A DNA stretch of 64,000 nt. Origin: Vitellaria paradoxa (lineage: Eukaryota; Streptophyta; Magnoliopsida; Ericales; Sapotaceae). Location of the stretch: positions 41,984,067 through 42,048,066 of the forward strand of contig CM034238.1 in assembly GCA_019916065.1 (NCBI GenBank), read 5' to 3'. Position numbers and translations under genes: made by a program. Each line of letters opens with the position of its first letter. Position 1 is the stretch's first letter. Shown piece by piece: positions 11,712 to 23,378 of this stretch. The notes beneath the pieces were generated by a model, which saw nothing but the letters and a program-made list of their open reading frames with translations, searched no databases and had not been told where the DNA came from.

Positions 11712-12108
11712 CCACGTTTGGTTTTGTTTTAGCTTTTAACTTCTTTGTTAGCTTTTTTTCATCTTATATGACTTTTTCTTCAGTAAAATTTAATTTTTTT
11801 TAAAAAATGTAGTTTTTAGATGTGTTAATTGTATTTTATAAGAAAAAATTAAAAATTTCACGTTTATTTTGGTAAAAGCTTAAAAAAATAAAAAAAATCA
11901 AATTTTTTGTTATTTTTTCACTCAAACAGATAGTTTTTAACTAAATGGACGTAAATTTTTTATTCTTTTTTTTTTTTACAAATACAATTAACACGTTTAA
12001 AAACTATATCATCTAAAAAAATAAATTTTGGTTAAAAAGTCATATAAAATAAAAAAAAGCTAACAAAAAAAAAAAGATATAAGCTAAAAGTGAAACCAAA
12101 CGCACTTC
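11712..12108. mobile_element. Foldback MITE, ~400 bp
   Basis: The two halves are long inverted copies. The left starts CCACGTTTGGTTTTG then TTTTAGCTTTTA; the right, read on the minus strand, starts AGTGCGTTTGGTTTCAC then TTTTAGCTTATA. Inner arms match as well: GATGTGTTAATTGTATTT on the left against AAATACAATTAACACGTTT on the right. No coding capacity. Target duplication not clear. Confidence 0.7.
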
Positions 12109-12564
12109 TAAGATTTAAAATTTTTGACAATAAAACTTTCTATTATTACTTTTTTTCATTAGTTTGGGTGATTTGACTAATTTAACAATGTTAAAATAAA
12201 AAATGCTCTCACAAACGTGAAATTTAATTTTTTTTGTTTGATAATTTTAGACATATTATTTACACTTATACTAAAAAATAATGCATAGTCATACTAAAAA
12301 AACTAAATACATTAATATATAAACTTATTTTAGATTACCAAAATTTCATTTTTTTTTTGTTTAGACTACCAAAATTATTTTTTTTATTTAATAAATTTTA
12401 GGGATGTTATTCAATTTTAAGCCTCTGCGTTGAACCAAAAGTAAATCTCTAGATTAACTTATTTACATCAGCGCCTCCTCTCGAATCTTGGTTTTTTAAC
12501 TAATGTTTGCTTCTTCACCATCTTCAATTCCATATGGTCTCTATTAATAAGACATATTCTGGAC
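12109..12564. other. AT-rich intergenic DNA
   Basis: Low-complexity, with repeated ACCAAAATTTCATTTTTTTT-like words near 12,340 and 12,370. No gene or defined element seen. Confidence 0.4.
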
Positions 12565-12800
12565 ACTTTGGCGAAACAAATTTGAATATATTTTTATTTT
12601 TATGACTTAAGGTGTTCGAGTTAACTTGTGCATACTCCAGATTAATATTTGAAAGTCTTGAAATTAACGAGTGGATAACCCATTACTTGGCAAAACAAAT
12701 TTGAATATATATATATATATATTGATAACCCAGAATATTTGGACCAACTTGTACCTATCTCGACTAATATCTGAGGTCTTGAAATTAATAACTAGATATG
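12565..12800. repeat. Two diverged ~125-bp direct repeats with (TA)n
   Basis: About 12,565-12,680 and 12,688-12,800 share GGCRAAACAAATTTGAATAT, ACTTGTRCMTA, ACTAATATYTGA and GTCTTGAAATTAA in the same order. A (TA)n run sits in the second copy at about 12,706-12,722. Looks like a dispersed plant repeat duplicated in tandem. Confidence 0.6.
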
Positions 12801-12915
12801 ACTTCAGTAGTTCTAAGAGAACTCAAACTAATGACACTAGAAAACAAATTCAATATTTTATCAATTGAGTTATTGCTCAAGATTAATTTGAATAGGTTAC
12901 TCAACCTTTTATAGT

Positions 12916-13086
12916 AAGGGTCTGTTTGGATAGTAAAAAAATATAAGAAAATTACAAAAAATTGATATAAAAGTGATATATGACAAAATTTTATTGGAAT
13001 AAGTTAAGAAAATAGGTAACCTTTTTTTTTTAACTTTTGATAACTTTTTGTATTTTATTTATTTATTTTTAATCCAAACAGATGCT
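12916..13086. mobile_element. Short MITE (~170 bp)
   Basis: Left end GGGTCTGTTTGGATAGT and right end, on the minus strand, TAGCATCTGTTTGGATTA form inverted ends of an AT-rich element without coding capacity. Similar ends occur at 9,456-9,606, suggesting a local family. Confidence 0.6.
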
Positions 13087-13490
13087 AAATTAATCATACA
13101 TCATATCTATTTATACGTGTGCGTATAACATACAAGATCAAAACCTATACTATGATGATAGGTTGCCTGAATGACTGCAAGAAAATAAGTAAGGGTTTGA
13201 ACTTGAATATCCCCGTAATTGAGCTACCCAATTTGATGTATTATTTCATTTTGAAGTGCAAAATCATGTAATTAGTAAATTTTCTAAATAATATCATAAA
13301 ACTAGAGTTAAAATACAACTGTATAAATTGAATTAAAGGTATAGGAAACAAAACTATCCTTACGTAACCTATTATTTGGATTTATAAAATATGGGGGACA
13401 ACTAAATTGTTTTAAATAAAATTATAAATGTATTTTATTTTTGACATCTCGTAATTTATTCACTCTCATAATAAATAATACTTTTTGAAT

Positions 13491-13921
13491 TGTAACATTC
13501 CGTTTGGAATGATGAATTTGATAAGATTTAATTTCATTTGATAAGAACTCTCATCAATTTTTATATTTGGATCTAAAATAAAATTTTATGAGTTGAATTT
13601 AATTTCATTTCATAAATTAAATTTTAAAATTTCTATAGAATTTAAAATTCAATCTAAAACAATGGAATTTGATAAGAATTCATTATTTTCTTAAGAAATC
13701 TAAGTAAATAAACAATTTTATCCTCTCATATCATATTTACTATATTTCTTACTTCCTTTCACATGGTCAAACTTGATATTCACTTAAACCAAATTAATTC
13801 ATTTCTTAAATTCAATGTATTCCAAACATAAAATTTTATTTATCAAATCCAATCAAATCAATTCTTTATTTTTAAATGAAATCAATTCTAGTATAGGAAT
13901 ATTTTGAAATGGAGTGTAAGT
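13491..13921. mobile_element. MITE (~430 bp) with ATTCCGTTTGGAAT-type ends
   Basis: The left end TAACATTCCGTTTGGAAT resembles the reverse complement of the right end (TTACACTCCATTTCAAAAT). Internal inverted words include GAATTTGATAAG on the left and CTTATCAAATCC-like words on the right. No coding capacity. Superfamily not assigned. Confidence 0.5.
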
Positions 13922-14289
13922 GTATCAACATCAATTCCTCTTGGTAGAATATCTAAAATATAATAAATAATAATATTTTTTTATTTTATAAATTGTCTAT
14001 TCAATAATAGAGTACATACTCTTTTTATATAATATTTAAATATTGAGTTATTCAAATTTTTAGCTTTTTCAATGTTCAACGGTTAACAATATTTGATGAC
14101 TATACATATTGAATAGTCATGATTCCAAAAACTTTATTTTTGGGAAATTTCATACTTAATAAAAAACTATTTTCAAAAAACGTATCTTCCAAGAAAAGAG
14201 ATTAATTTTAATCTTTATATTTTCAACGGTCATACTGATTAAAAATATGGTTCGATTTGAGAAATTATTATGTATTAAACAGTAACCTA

Positions 14290-15345
14290 TAAGAATATGT
14301 TAAGAAAGTATTACAATGATTCCTTACGTTTAGAGATGTACTGAAACACTTCTCTAAAATACAAAAAGAAGATGGCTGATTGAGGAGCATTCTTTTTTAC
14401 CTCTAATTCTAGGGACAGATCCGTCTTCCATAGCTTTCTTAAGTAGGGATGAGAGGCCCACAGTTGCTAGCAAGAAATGGAAAGGTGAAGAGGATCCCTC
14501 TACCTAAATCCCCTGTTAGGAATAACATTACAGTTGGTACTCCCATTCACTAGGACTGTACATCTAATTGTGCTTATGCATTGCATTATCTACTGTACAC
14601 AAGTAGGGCTAAACCCTATTTTCTTGACAATCTATTCAATGTAGTCCTAACAAACCCTGTCAAAAGTTTTATTTAGGCCTATCTTGATAGTCATTACCAC
14701 TCTTCTTCCCATCTTCTTGTGCTCTAGGTGATGAAAAAGTTCATGGGTCATATGAATATTATCCGATATTTGTTTGCCTTCAATGAATGCTGATTGATTT
14801 TCAAAGATGAGATGGTTTATCAAAGGTTTAAGCCTAATAGCTAAGACCTTTGATATAACTTTTTAACAAAAGTTGCATAGGATTATAGGTTTGTAATAGC
14901 TAATAAGCTTAGGTGAGAGAAATTTTGGGATCAGAACTAAATTAGTGAGGTTTAGTTCTTTGAGGAGATACCAGAATTAAAGAAATTTTTGACTGCATTG
15001 ATGAGGTCTTGACTTGTGGTGTCCCAAAAATGTTGGAAAAAAAAAAGGCCAGGGAAGCCACTAGGTCCTGGGGATTTGCAAGGGTCTAATTGAAAGGCAA
15101 CAATTTTTATTTCTTCATCAAAGATAGGGCAGCAAAGGTTTTCATTCATAGTTGAGGTAATTGTGCATTTAATAACTTCCAAGAAGTTTATAAAAGTTCT
15201 GAGGCTTAAGATAGTATACAGACTTTGAAAAAAAACTAATATATATAATTTGTCCCATTGAACCTTGATGGCCTTGTGTTTGAGCATCCTTCTTATAAGA
15301 GATCTATGGATACTAGCTAGTAAGATCTGTCTCTGATTCAATAAG
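14290..15345 (-). mobile_element. LINE (non-LTR) reverse transcriptase fragment
   Basis: On the minus strand, starting near 15,341, the RT blocks appear in LINE order: FDEEIKIVAFQLDPCKSP and SGFPGLFFFQHFWD (about 15,060-15,110; the family's SPGPDG has D changed to S), NLTNLVLIPK then SYYKPIILCNF (about 14,880-14,930), KPLINHLIFENQSAF then GKQISDNI (about 14,750-14,830), a MTIKIGLNKTFDRV box (about 14,670) and TVLVNG...RGFR (about 14,500-14,560). The last block is SAIFFLYFREVF (about 14,350), where the catalytic FADD has become YFRE. Stops and shifts are frequent. It is a dead, 5'-truncated and 3'-truncated copy. Confidence 0.85.
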
Positions 15346-16335
15346 AAATTTTAAATGGACTTGCTCTAATATCAAATGAAAAAAACAAGCTAAGAATCTC
15401 AAGTAAGCACTAAACGTAATATTAATCAATCAATTAACCATCATACGTAGCAAAGTATTAAAAAAAAGCAATGCATAATGATTTAATGAGACAATCCTAA
15501 AAAGGGTTAGGAAAACCTCAATCCCTAAAATGAAAGAATAAAACTTATTACTATACAATTCTAGCTGACAAGACTCTTCTATAATAGTTAAACAATTGAA
15601 CCATCAATCTTATAATATAGGCACTTGCACAACTCGCCAACTCTAAGAGGATGAACATCATGAAACCAAAACGGATTTAATATCTACATTAATTCAAAAC
15701 ATTGCTATTTGTGTTTTTTTTTTTGTTGCACTATAGCAGGCAAACTTAGTTTGCTGCCATCTAGTGAGGTCTATAGGTACCTAAAGTCGGTGTAATTCAA
15801 AACACTACTCTCTATTTTTCTCAATCAGTCTCCCAGCGAGGCTTTATAGTTACCTGGAATTTGTTATGATTTTGCCAAGGAAAGTCTCTCTGTCCTAGCA
15901 TCTGATAATCAAATTTTTTTTACAATGTTCTAATTTGTTCTCCTTAGTTCCCACTCAATTAATTAATCAAATCCATGTACTTTGATAAACCCTAGCCAAA
16001 AGTCTAAGAAAATAAGTTTGAATTCAATGTTTTGCGCGCTAAATTTGTCAATTACTTTCATCCTAATAAAAAAATAAAAAGATCAAAGGTGTATTATCTA
16101 ATAAGATAATCTAGTAAGATACCATATCAACCAATAAACAAACCCAGTAACTTTATGGCCATAGTTATGACTGCGTTTGGTTTGCTAAAGATAAAAAAAA
16201 ATTAAAATTTCTAAAAACCTCTAAATATTATTTATTTTTTATCATACTGCACGAATTACGAATCCACAACTTATCTCACTTTTTGTCACTCTAAATAAAT
16301 AAATAAATAAATAAAGTTGGACAATTATTTGTCTG
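15346..16335. other. Intergenic DNA left of the copia element
   Basis: No coding signal recognised. Contains a GCGTTTGG-type half of a MITE-like sequence near 16,172 and an (AAAT)n run at about 16,293-16,315. Confidence 0.45.
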
Positions 16336-16340
16336 TTGAC

Positions 16341-16577
16341 TGTTGAGCATATCTCCACATCTAAAATATTGCCAACCATTTCGCAAAAAAATAGCTTATA
16401 TAATTAGCCGTTCCACACATTCGAGTTCAAGCAATTTCAAATTTCAAATCTCCCTGTATTTTCTCACTTTGTTATTTTTTTAATGTAATTTATATTCGGA
16501 TAAGTATTGCTTGTATATGAATATCATTACAAATATCAATAATATCATTGTGAGTTTACTACCTTAAATTGTTCTCA
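16341..16577 (+). repeat. 5' LTR of the copia element
   Basis: Begins TGTTGAGCATATCTCC and ends TTCTCA (TG...CA). Matches the 3' LTR except for substitutions and one missing ~42-bp block after AAATAGCT. Confidence 0.9.
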
Positions 16578-16579
16578 TA

Positions 16580-16980
16580 GGCTGTGTTTGTTTGAGGGAT
16601 TGGATGATAGGAGATAAGTAATAATGTGGGGTCCACAGATGGGATTGGATATATAAAAGATGGGATTAATTTTTTATGTGGGATTATTTTTTTGGTGTTT
16701 GGTTGATGGGATATTAAGTGGGATAAAAGATGTGATTTGATATGTGATGTGATAGGAAATAATTTTGGACCTTTGGATCTTGGAGGGAAACAAATCCAAA
16801 AATGGGGTATTAATAATACCACATACCCCACCGGATTACTCATCCGGCAAATCCCCTCACTATATATCCAATCCGTGGGACCCACGGATTAAACAAAAAC
16901 CAAAACAAACACTTTACTTGGTGGGTCCCATGGATTATTTCTCCAATCCCCCATTTCTCATCTAACAAACAAACATGGCC
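16580..16980. mobile_element. MITE, probably PIF/Harbinger (Tourist-like), inside the copia element
   Basis: Ends GGCTGTGTTTGTTTG and CAAACAAACATGGCC are inverted copies, and ATA is duplicated at 16,577-16,579 and 16,981-16,983. Repeated GGGATTGG/GGGATAAAAG words on one arm and CCAATCCG/CCAATCCC on the other support an inverted-repeat element. About 401 bp, non-coding apart from chance ORFs. Removing it rejoins the LTR end directly to the primer-binding site, which fixes its borders. Confidence 0.85.
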
Positions 16981-16981
16981 A

Positions 16982-16993
16982 TAGTACTAGAGC
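16982..16993 (+). other. Primer-binding site of the copia element (tRNA-Met type)
   Basis: TAGTACTAGAGC matches 9 of 12 positions of the standard copia primer site TGGTATCAGAGC. It is separated from the LTR by the MITE. Confidence 0.75.
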
Positions 16994-17071
16994 TATAATC
17001 TCGTTAACCATAATTCTTTCATAGCTTCAATAAATAGTCAAAGTTGTTGTTGTTCATCTTCTTTTGTTACA

Positions 17072-18090
17072 ATGACAAAAGAATCTAAAGTCACAATACA
17101 ACAATTCCATCAATGTTCTAGTTTGGTGTCGATCCAATTGAATCTCACCAACTATCTCTTATAGCATTCACAAGTTATTCCCTTAATTCGGAGCCTTGAA
17201 ATTTATTACCATGTCTCATCAAGTGATAAACCTACTGAAAAAGTGCAAGATGCTGAAGGAAAATAGATTAGTTATTCTGACTATCATGCTTGGATCATCA
17301 ATGATGGCCTCCTCCCGTCTTGGCTCTTTGGAAAAATGAAAGAAGAGGTTATTAGCATGGTTTATGAAGAGGACTATGTTGCTTATCAAGTATGGCCTTC
17401 TTTTGAACAACTTCTTCCTCACACAGTAGAGAATGAAAAAAATCTCAAAAATATGTTAATGGGGATCAAGAAAGGGTCTCATTCTTTTGAAGAATATCTC
17501 AGAGAATTCAGGTCTATTTGTGACAACTTGGCTGCCATCAAAAATCCTGTTTCAGACTTAGCCAAAATTTTTCTATTTGTGCATAATCTTAGTGGAAATT
17601 ACATGAATTTTCATACGGCCATGCTCACTAAACCTCCCTATCCATCCTTTAATCAGTTTGTAATAGCACTTCAAGGCTATGAACAAACTATTTTAGCACA
17701 GTGAAATGAAGAAAAAAAAATTCTTAATCAAGCTCAAGCCTTTTTTTCTCAGAGAGGCCATGGAAGAGGTCGTCACGGAGGAGGTGGGCGCGGTTATTTT
17801 AATTCCCGAGGACGAGGATTTACTCTGGTAGGCCATTTTAAAGCTTATAATGGCAGCAACTCTTCAAGTGGAGTCCGTGCTACTGCAAGTTCACATCATG
17901 GTAGATGAGGAGTCTCAAAAGTTGAAAATCAATCAAAGTCAAATACCAACAATGCAATTGAGTTTTCTGGTAACAAACCCATTTGTCAAATTTATGAAAA
18001 GCTAATCATCTTGCTATTGATTGCTAATATAGGTTCAATTATTCATATCAATCTGAAGACTCTTCTCAGGCTCTTGCTGGCCTTAATCTT
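17072..18090 (+). pseudogene. copia gag pseudogene
   Basis: Starts at ATG 17,072. The best-preserved part is 17,336-17,704, a copia Gag (UBN2-type) segment with WPSFEQLLP, GSHSFEEYLREFRSICDNLA and YPSFNQFVIALQGYE. Downstream are a Gly/Arg-rich stretch (HGRGRHGGGGRGYFNSRGRG) and the remains of a CCHC zinc knuckle around 17,985-18,035 (NHLAIDC readable after a frame change, one Cys lost). Stops occur near 17,155, 17,267, 17,702 and 17,907. Confidence 0.8.
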
Positions 18091-21000
18091 GCTGATGATA
18101 ATGACCCTTCTCTTTACACTGACACTGATGTAACAGCTCACATGATAAATGATGAGGGTAAGTTATTTTCTAAAACAACATACGCAGGTGATGATAAGAT
18201 TTTTGTTAGAGATGGAACTAGTCTTTCTATTTCTCATACAATTGCTGCTTATGTTTCTACAAATAATGGGAGTTTAAAACTTAATGATGTTCTTATTGTT
18301 CCTAAACTAACCAAGAATTTACTTTCTGTTAGAAAGTTTGCATTTGATAATCATTGTGTTTTTGATATTACTGGATCTGATTTTGTGATAAAGGATCAAA
18401 ACAAAAGAATTATTGCCAGTGGACATAAAAAGGTAAACTCTATACTTTAAATCGTGTTTTTCATGAAACTCTAAGTGCAATAAGAAAACGTGGTACAACT
18501 TCTTCTATTTGGCATCAATGGCTTGGTCATCCTCACAATAAGCTACTTTCTTTGTTGAAGGATAGAAAATTTATTGAGGTCAGTCTTTGGGTTCCTAAAC
18601 CAAGTGTTTGTGTTAATTGTCAAATGGGCAAAAGTTGTAAATTACCTTTTGATAAAGCAAATAAAGCTTCTCTCATTCCGTTGGATAAAATACACTATGA
18701 TTTATGGGGTCCAGCACCAATAACATCTAATCAATCTTTTAAAAATACTATGTTGCCGTCATTGATGATTTTTCTCGATTTACATGGCTATATCTTTTGA
18801 GAAAAAAGTCAGATTTCTATAATTATTTTATGAAGTTCCAGAAGCTTGTTGAAAATCAACTTAATCAAAAAATTAAAGCTTTCCAATGTAATAGTGGTGG
18901 TGAATTTGGCCCCCAAGATTTTCAGAATCATTTGTCGAATTATGGAATTGCTCTTCATATATCTTGCTCACGTACTCCTAAATAGAATGGAGTTACGGAA
19001 TAGAAACATTGACATGTGGTTGAAACAGGTTTAACAATACTTTTTCATACTAATTTGCCTTTACCTTTGTGGGTGAAAGCTTTCTCTATGGTGTTTGTTT
19101 AATTAATAGGCTTCCATCTTCAGTTTTGCACCATGATACACCTTATCACAAGATCCACCATAAACATACCGATTATATAGCTTGCGAGTATTTGGATGTC
19201 AATGTTTTCCTTCTCTTCAACATCAATGCAAATCAAAATTCTCTACGAAGACTTATCCTCGTATTTTCCTTAGTCATAGTCTTTTGCATAAGGGTTATTA
19301 TTGCTTGGAACCTCACATAAAGCGAGTTTATGTATCTCAACATGTTGTTTTTAATGAAGAGGTGTTTCCTTGCAAACCTGTCCCACCATAAGTATTTAAA
19401 CCTGGTTTTGTTCTTATAGAATATCCTTCTGCAAATGAATGGTTTTCTTGGGCGTCCTCCTAGTTCGTTCCTACTCTGGTTGAAGAAAATGGTGCCCCAC
19501 TTCCACATATGGGCTGTTGTGACTGTCATAAGGTTACCTGTGCATATTAGTTCTTCATCTTCTGATGCTCCTGGTTTTCACTCTACAACTTTTCCAAATG
19601 ACATCATCTCTAGCTCACAACATGTCAACTCACATGCACAAGCATCTGATGCTCAAACATTTGATTATACAGGCTGCTTACCTATTATTTTGACGGATAA
19701 CATTTCATTTGGATTTGTTGTTGTGCTGCCAAATGATATCTCGGTTGAGCCTACTGCGAATGACAATCATGCTACTTCCTTGTATGTTGTTTTGCCTGAT
19801 ACAATTACTTATGCTTCATCTTCTTGTGTTAGGACAGAAGAATCATTTCCCATTATTTTATCCAAGCCATCACGTGATCGTTGTCCTCTGGCATATTTAA
19901 AGAATTGCATAATTGTTTCTACTGCTTCTTTTTCTCTTATGGAGCCAAAAACTCTTAAAACTACCCTTAAGGATCATCGTTGGGTCACTACTATGAAAGA
20001 GGAACTTCAGGCACTTCATGATAATAATATCTAGGAGTTGATGCCTCAAACCTTAAACACTAATGTTGTTGGTTCAAAATGGGTATCTTGGATTAAAACT
20101 AAAGAAGATGGTTCTGTTGATAAGTTCAAAGCTCATCTTGTTGCTCAGGATTTTACACAAGTTTCTAGCATTTATTTGATGAGACTTTTAGTCTCGTAAT
20201 AAAACCAATTACTATTCGGTTAGGTGGTTATTGCTTTGGTTATCTCATGGATGGACATTAAGGCAATTAGATGTTAAAAATATATGAAACAACCACCCAA
20301 TTTTATTGATTCTAAGTTTTCTGATCATGTGTGTTTGCTTAAGATATCACTTTATGGTCTAAAACAAGTGCCTCGTGCATGGTTTGATTGCTTGTCTCAG
20401 TTTTTTCTCCATATTAGCTTTCGATGTAGTAAGGCAAATCCATCTTTATTTATTTTCTGCACTTCTACCATTATTACTATCTTACTCATTTACGTGAATG
20501 ATGTTTTGATTGTTGGAAATAGCTCTTCTTTTATTCAACACTTAATCACTCAGCTTGGAAATGAATTTGCAATCAGGGACCTAGGCTTCCTTCGGTATTT
20601 TCTTAGTGTGGAAATAAAGTACACTTCTGATGGTGTCCTTTTATGTCAACAGAAGTACACTCATGATCTTTTGGCAAAAGACAAAAATGTTGGAAAGCTC
20701 TTCATTTGTAACACCATTGGCACTTAAACACAAGCCTGATGAAGTCGATTCCACTCTTGTTGATGCTTTTGCTTATCGTAGCATTGTTGATGCTCTTCAA
20801 TATTTGACGTTTACACATCCTGATATCACCCATACTATCAATCGGGTTTGTCAACATTTTGCCAACCAGACTTTAGGCAATCATAAAGACGTTAAATTCA
20901 TTCTTCGCTATTTGAAGGGTACATCTAATTTTGGAATTCAATATCTTACTTGCAGTCCTTCTTCTCTTTATGCATTTAGTGACGCTAATTGGGTTGGTTG

Positions 21001-21220
21001 TCGTTTGACTTGCTAAAGTACTAGTGGTTTTTGTGTCTTTCTTGGGGCTAATTGTATGTCTCGGAGTTCAAAAAAGCAACCTATAGTTTTTCGCTCAAGT
21101 TCTAAAGTAGAGTATCAATCTATGGTACCTACCACAGCTGAACTTACTTGGATTATATATCTGCTTTGTGATCTTGGAATTCCTCCTACTAAGCCTCCAC
21201 ATCTTTTTGTGATAATCTTT
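18091..21220 (+). pseudogene. copia pol pseudogene (protease, integrase, RT, RNase H)
   Basis: Protease: LYTDTDVTAHMIND at about 18,115, where the expected D-S/T-G is D-T-D. Gag-pre-integrase: SIWHQWLGHPHNKLL and CVNCQMGKSCKLPF, giving the HHCC zinc motif. Integrase core: HYDLWGPAPITSNQ, then a shifted IDDFSRF region and CNSGGEFGPQDF, where the second catalytic Asp (usually DNGGEF) is Asn. Reverse transcriptase: WVTTMKEELQALHDNN, then SLYGLKQVPRAWF, then LLIYVNDVLIVG with the active box YVDD changed to YVND. RNase H: YAFSDANWVGC and SSKVEYQSM to about 21,200. Many stops (for example 18,983, 19,001, 20,032) and shifts show it is dead. Confidence 0.88.
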
Positions 21221-21444
21221 GTGCTCTTCACATGACAATTAATCAATGTTTCATTCTTGCTCTAAGCATATTCCCTTAGATTACTATTTTGTATGCAAAA
21301 AAGTGGCTATCCATCAATTGGTTACTCGATATGTTCCATCCACTTCACAACCTGTAGACATTTTTATGAAGCCTTTGGCTAAAGCTCTGTTTCATTTTTT
21401 TTTTTCCGCAACAATCTACGTGTTCAATCTTCTTCCACGCCAAA

Positions 21445-21455
21445 TTGAGGGGGGA
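21445..21455 (+). other. Polypurine tract of the copia element
   Basis: TTGAGGGGGGA lies immediately before the 3' LTR start TGTTAAGC, the usual place for the plus-strand primer. Confidence 0.85.
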
Positions 21456-21734
21456 TGTTAAGCAAATCTCCACACCTAAAATATTGCCAACCATTTTGCA
21501 AGAAAATAGCTCCAACAGTTTGAGAGATAAGCGCTCAAATCTTCTACAACAAATTGTATAATCAACCTTTCTCACATCTAAGTTCAAGCAATTTCGAATT
21601 TCAAATGTCCCTGTATTTTCTCATTTTGTTATTTTTTGAATGTAATTTATATTCAGATAACTATTGTTTGTATATAAATATCATTACAAGTATCAATAAA
21701 ATCATTGAGAGTTTACTACCTTGAATGGTTCTTG
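21456..21734 (+). repeat. 3' LTR of the copia element
   Basis: Begins TGTTAAGCAAATCTCC directly after the purine tract. Aligned with the 5' LTR it ends at 21,734, where the terminal CA has become TG; TTGAC follows. Confidence 0.88.
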
Positions 21735-21739
21735 TTGAC

Positions 21740-23378
21740 CAAATAAACAAGTTATGGTAAGGCTTTGTTTGAAGCAAAAAAGAGTAAAAATAGAACATCA
21801 ACTTTTGATACTTTTGATATTTCAGATATTTGATAAAATATCGAAAGTTAACAATTTTGCTGAGTTGACAGGTTGCCAAAAATTCAACTTTTGCTAAGTT
21901 AGCGAGAGTTATAATAATAATTTCACTTTAACCCAATTGAAAAGTTATCCAAGTGTTTTCTAAATATCTAAAAATTGTCAAAAATTATTAAAAATTTATA
22001 TTTGTTTTATCAAACATATAAAAAGTTTCATCTACCAACTTTTATAAAAAAAATCACCAAAATTACTAAAAATTTAACCTCTAAACGGTACACTTTCTTA
22101 TGCGATCGCCGCATATCAATTTTTCATTTTTTTCCATTCAACCAGTTAAAGCCAGTTCACCGTAAAATTTGCCGTTAGAGGTGTGGTTTCAACTTTCCAT
22201 TTGGAGCTTTTTCCCTTTGCTATCTGCCTCTACAAAGACAACTGATGATGTGGCAAACATCCATGATCATATCAGCATATATCCATGAATGACGTAGCAG
22301 TTGGTTTTAGTATTCAACACAGGTGCCGTATAAAGCCAGCAAATGTTTTTTTCATTTTCATGACTTTGAGAGAGCAGAACTATGTCCTCTTCTCTAAAAG
22401 TCATACTTCATAACAAATGAAATAGGATTTCTTAAATTTTATTTCAATGAAGAATCTTGCTTTTCTTTTTTCTTTTTTTCTTTTCTTTTCCTTTTTTTTT
22501 TAATGAGTACGTTATGCTTGAAATCTCAACAAATTAGAATTTGCTCGTTTACGATTTTCTTGATCACTTAGTGATCAAGAATTCAAGTGCTTACTTAGTG
22601 TGGAGGGATGAAATCTACTGATAGATTCACGTAATCATGTCATAATCAACACCAAAAATAAACTAATGGAAAATAATTAAGGCTGCCAACATATGCAATA
22701 CCGTTTAGAGTGACGAAAAATGATAAAATTTAATAAATGTTATGGGTTTGTATTTTGTACAGTAAGATAAAAAGTGAATAACTTTAAAAATTTTTTAGTA
22801 TTTTTCAGTAATTTTTCAATAAACCAAACGCATCTAAAATTAATTATTTTAGATGGATATAAAATAATTAAAAATTTAGAGTAGAGACTAAAATTATAAC
22901 AAAATTAGAACCTACCATATTCTCATCACTTTATTCGGTGTGCAAAAGAGTGGTCAATTTAAGGGAGTGTTAGGTTTACAAACTCTTACCAAAAAAATCA
23001 ACTTTCATCAATTTTCATTTCTTCAGTAAATATAAAATCGACTTTTACCAACTTTCTCTAATATTTTACTATTTTCTCTAATTTTTACAATTTTTTTCAA
23101 AATCTTACCAACTTTTATAAATGTTTACTAAAAACCAGACGTTTTGTCAACTTTGCACACCAAACAGCCCCTAACACCAAACTCTTGTTTAGCCACCGCA
23201 GCCTGCAGGAACCAGAACCACAAGTCATGCCCCAAAGTTACTTTGGAAAAAGATAATGCATTTTTCCAAGCAAGTTGCTGACCAAGGACCTATTCAAATG
23301 ACCCATACATCTACAATCTATTCAAAACTCACTGCCTAAACTTCTCTGCAAGTTGTTCTCCACAACTCATCTCTGATT
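21740..23378. other. Intergenic DNA upstream of the third LecRK copy
   Basis: AT-rich with MITE-like stretches bearing CCAAAC-type ends (about 22,695-22,840 and 22,975-23,172), and a pyrimidine tract at 22,460-22,500. The last ~100 bp before 23,379 is the degraded LecRK 5' flank. No other gene. Confidence 0.45.

Larger units (their letters stand above)
16341..21734 (+). mobile_element. Full-length but inactive Ty1/copia LTR retrotransposon
   Basis: The element has LTRs at 16,341-16,577 and 21,456-21,734, a degenerate tRNA-Met primer site (16,982-16,993) and a purine tract (21,445-21,455). The 5-bp target duplication TTGAC lies at 16,336-16,340 and 21,735-21,739. Internal order is gag, protease, integrase, reverse transcriptase, RNase H, which defines Ty1/copia. 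All frames are broken by stops and shifts. The LTRs differ at roughly 12 percent of aligned positions by eye, plus a ~42-bp block missing from the 5' LTR, so the insertion is old. A MITE lies between the 5' LTR and the primer site. Confidence 0.93.
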
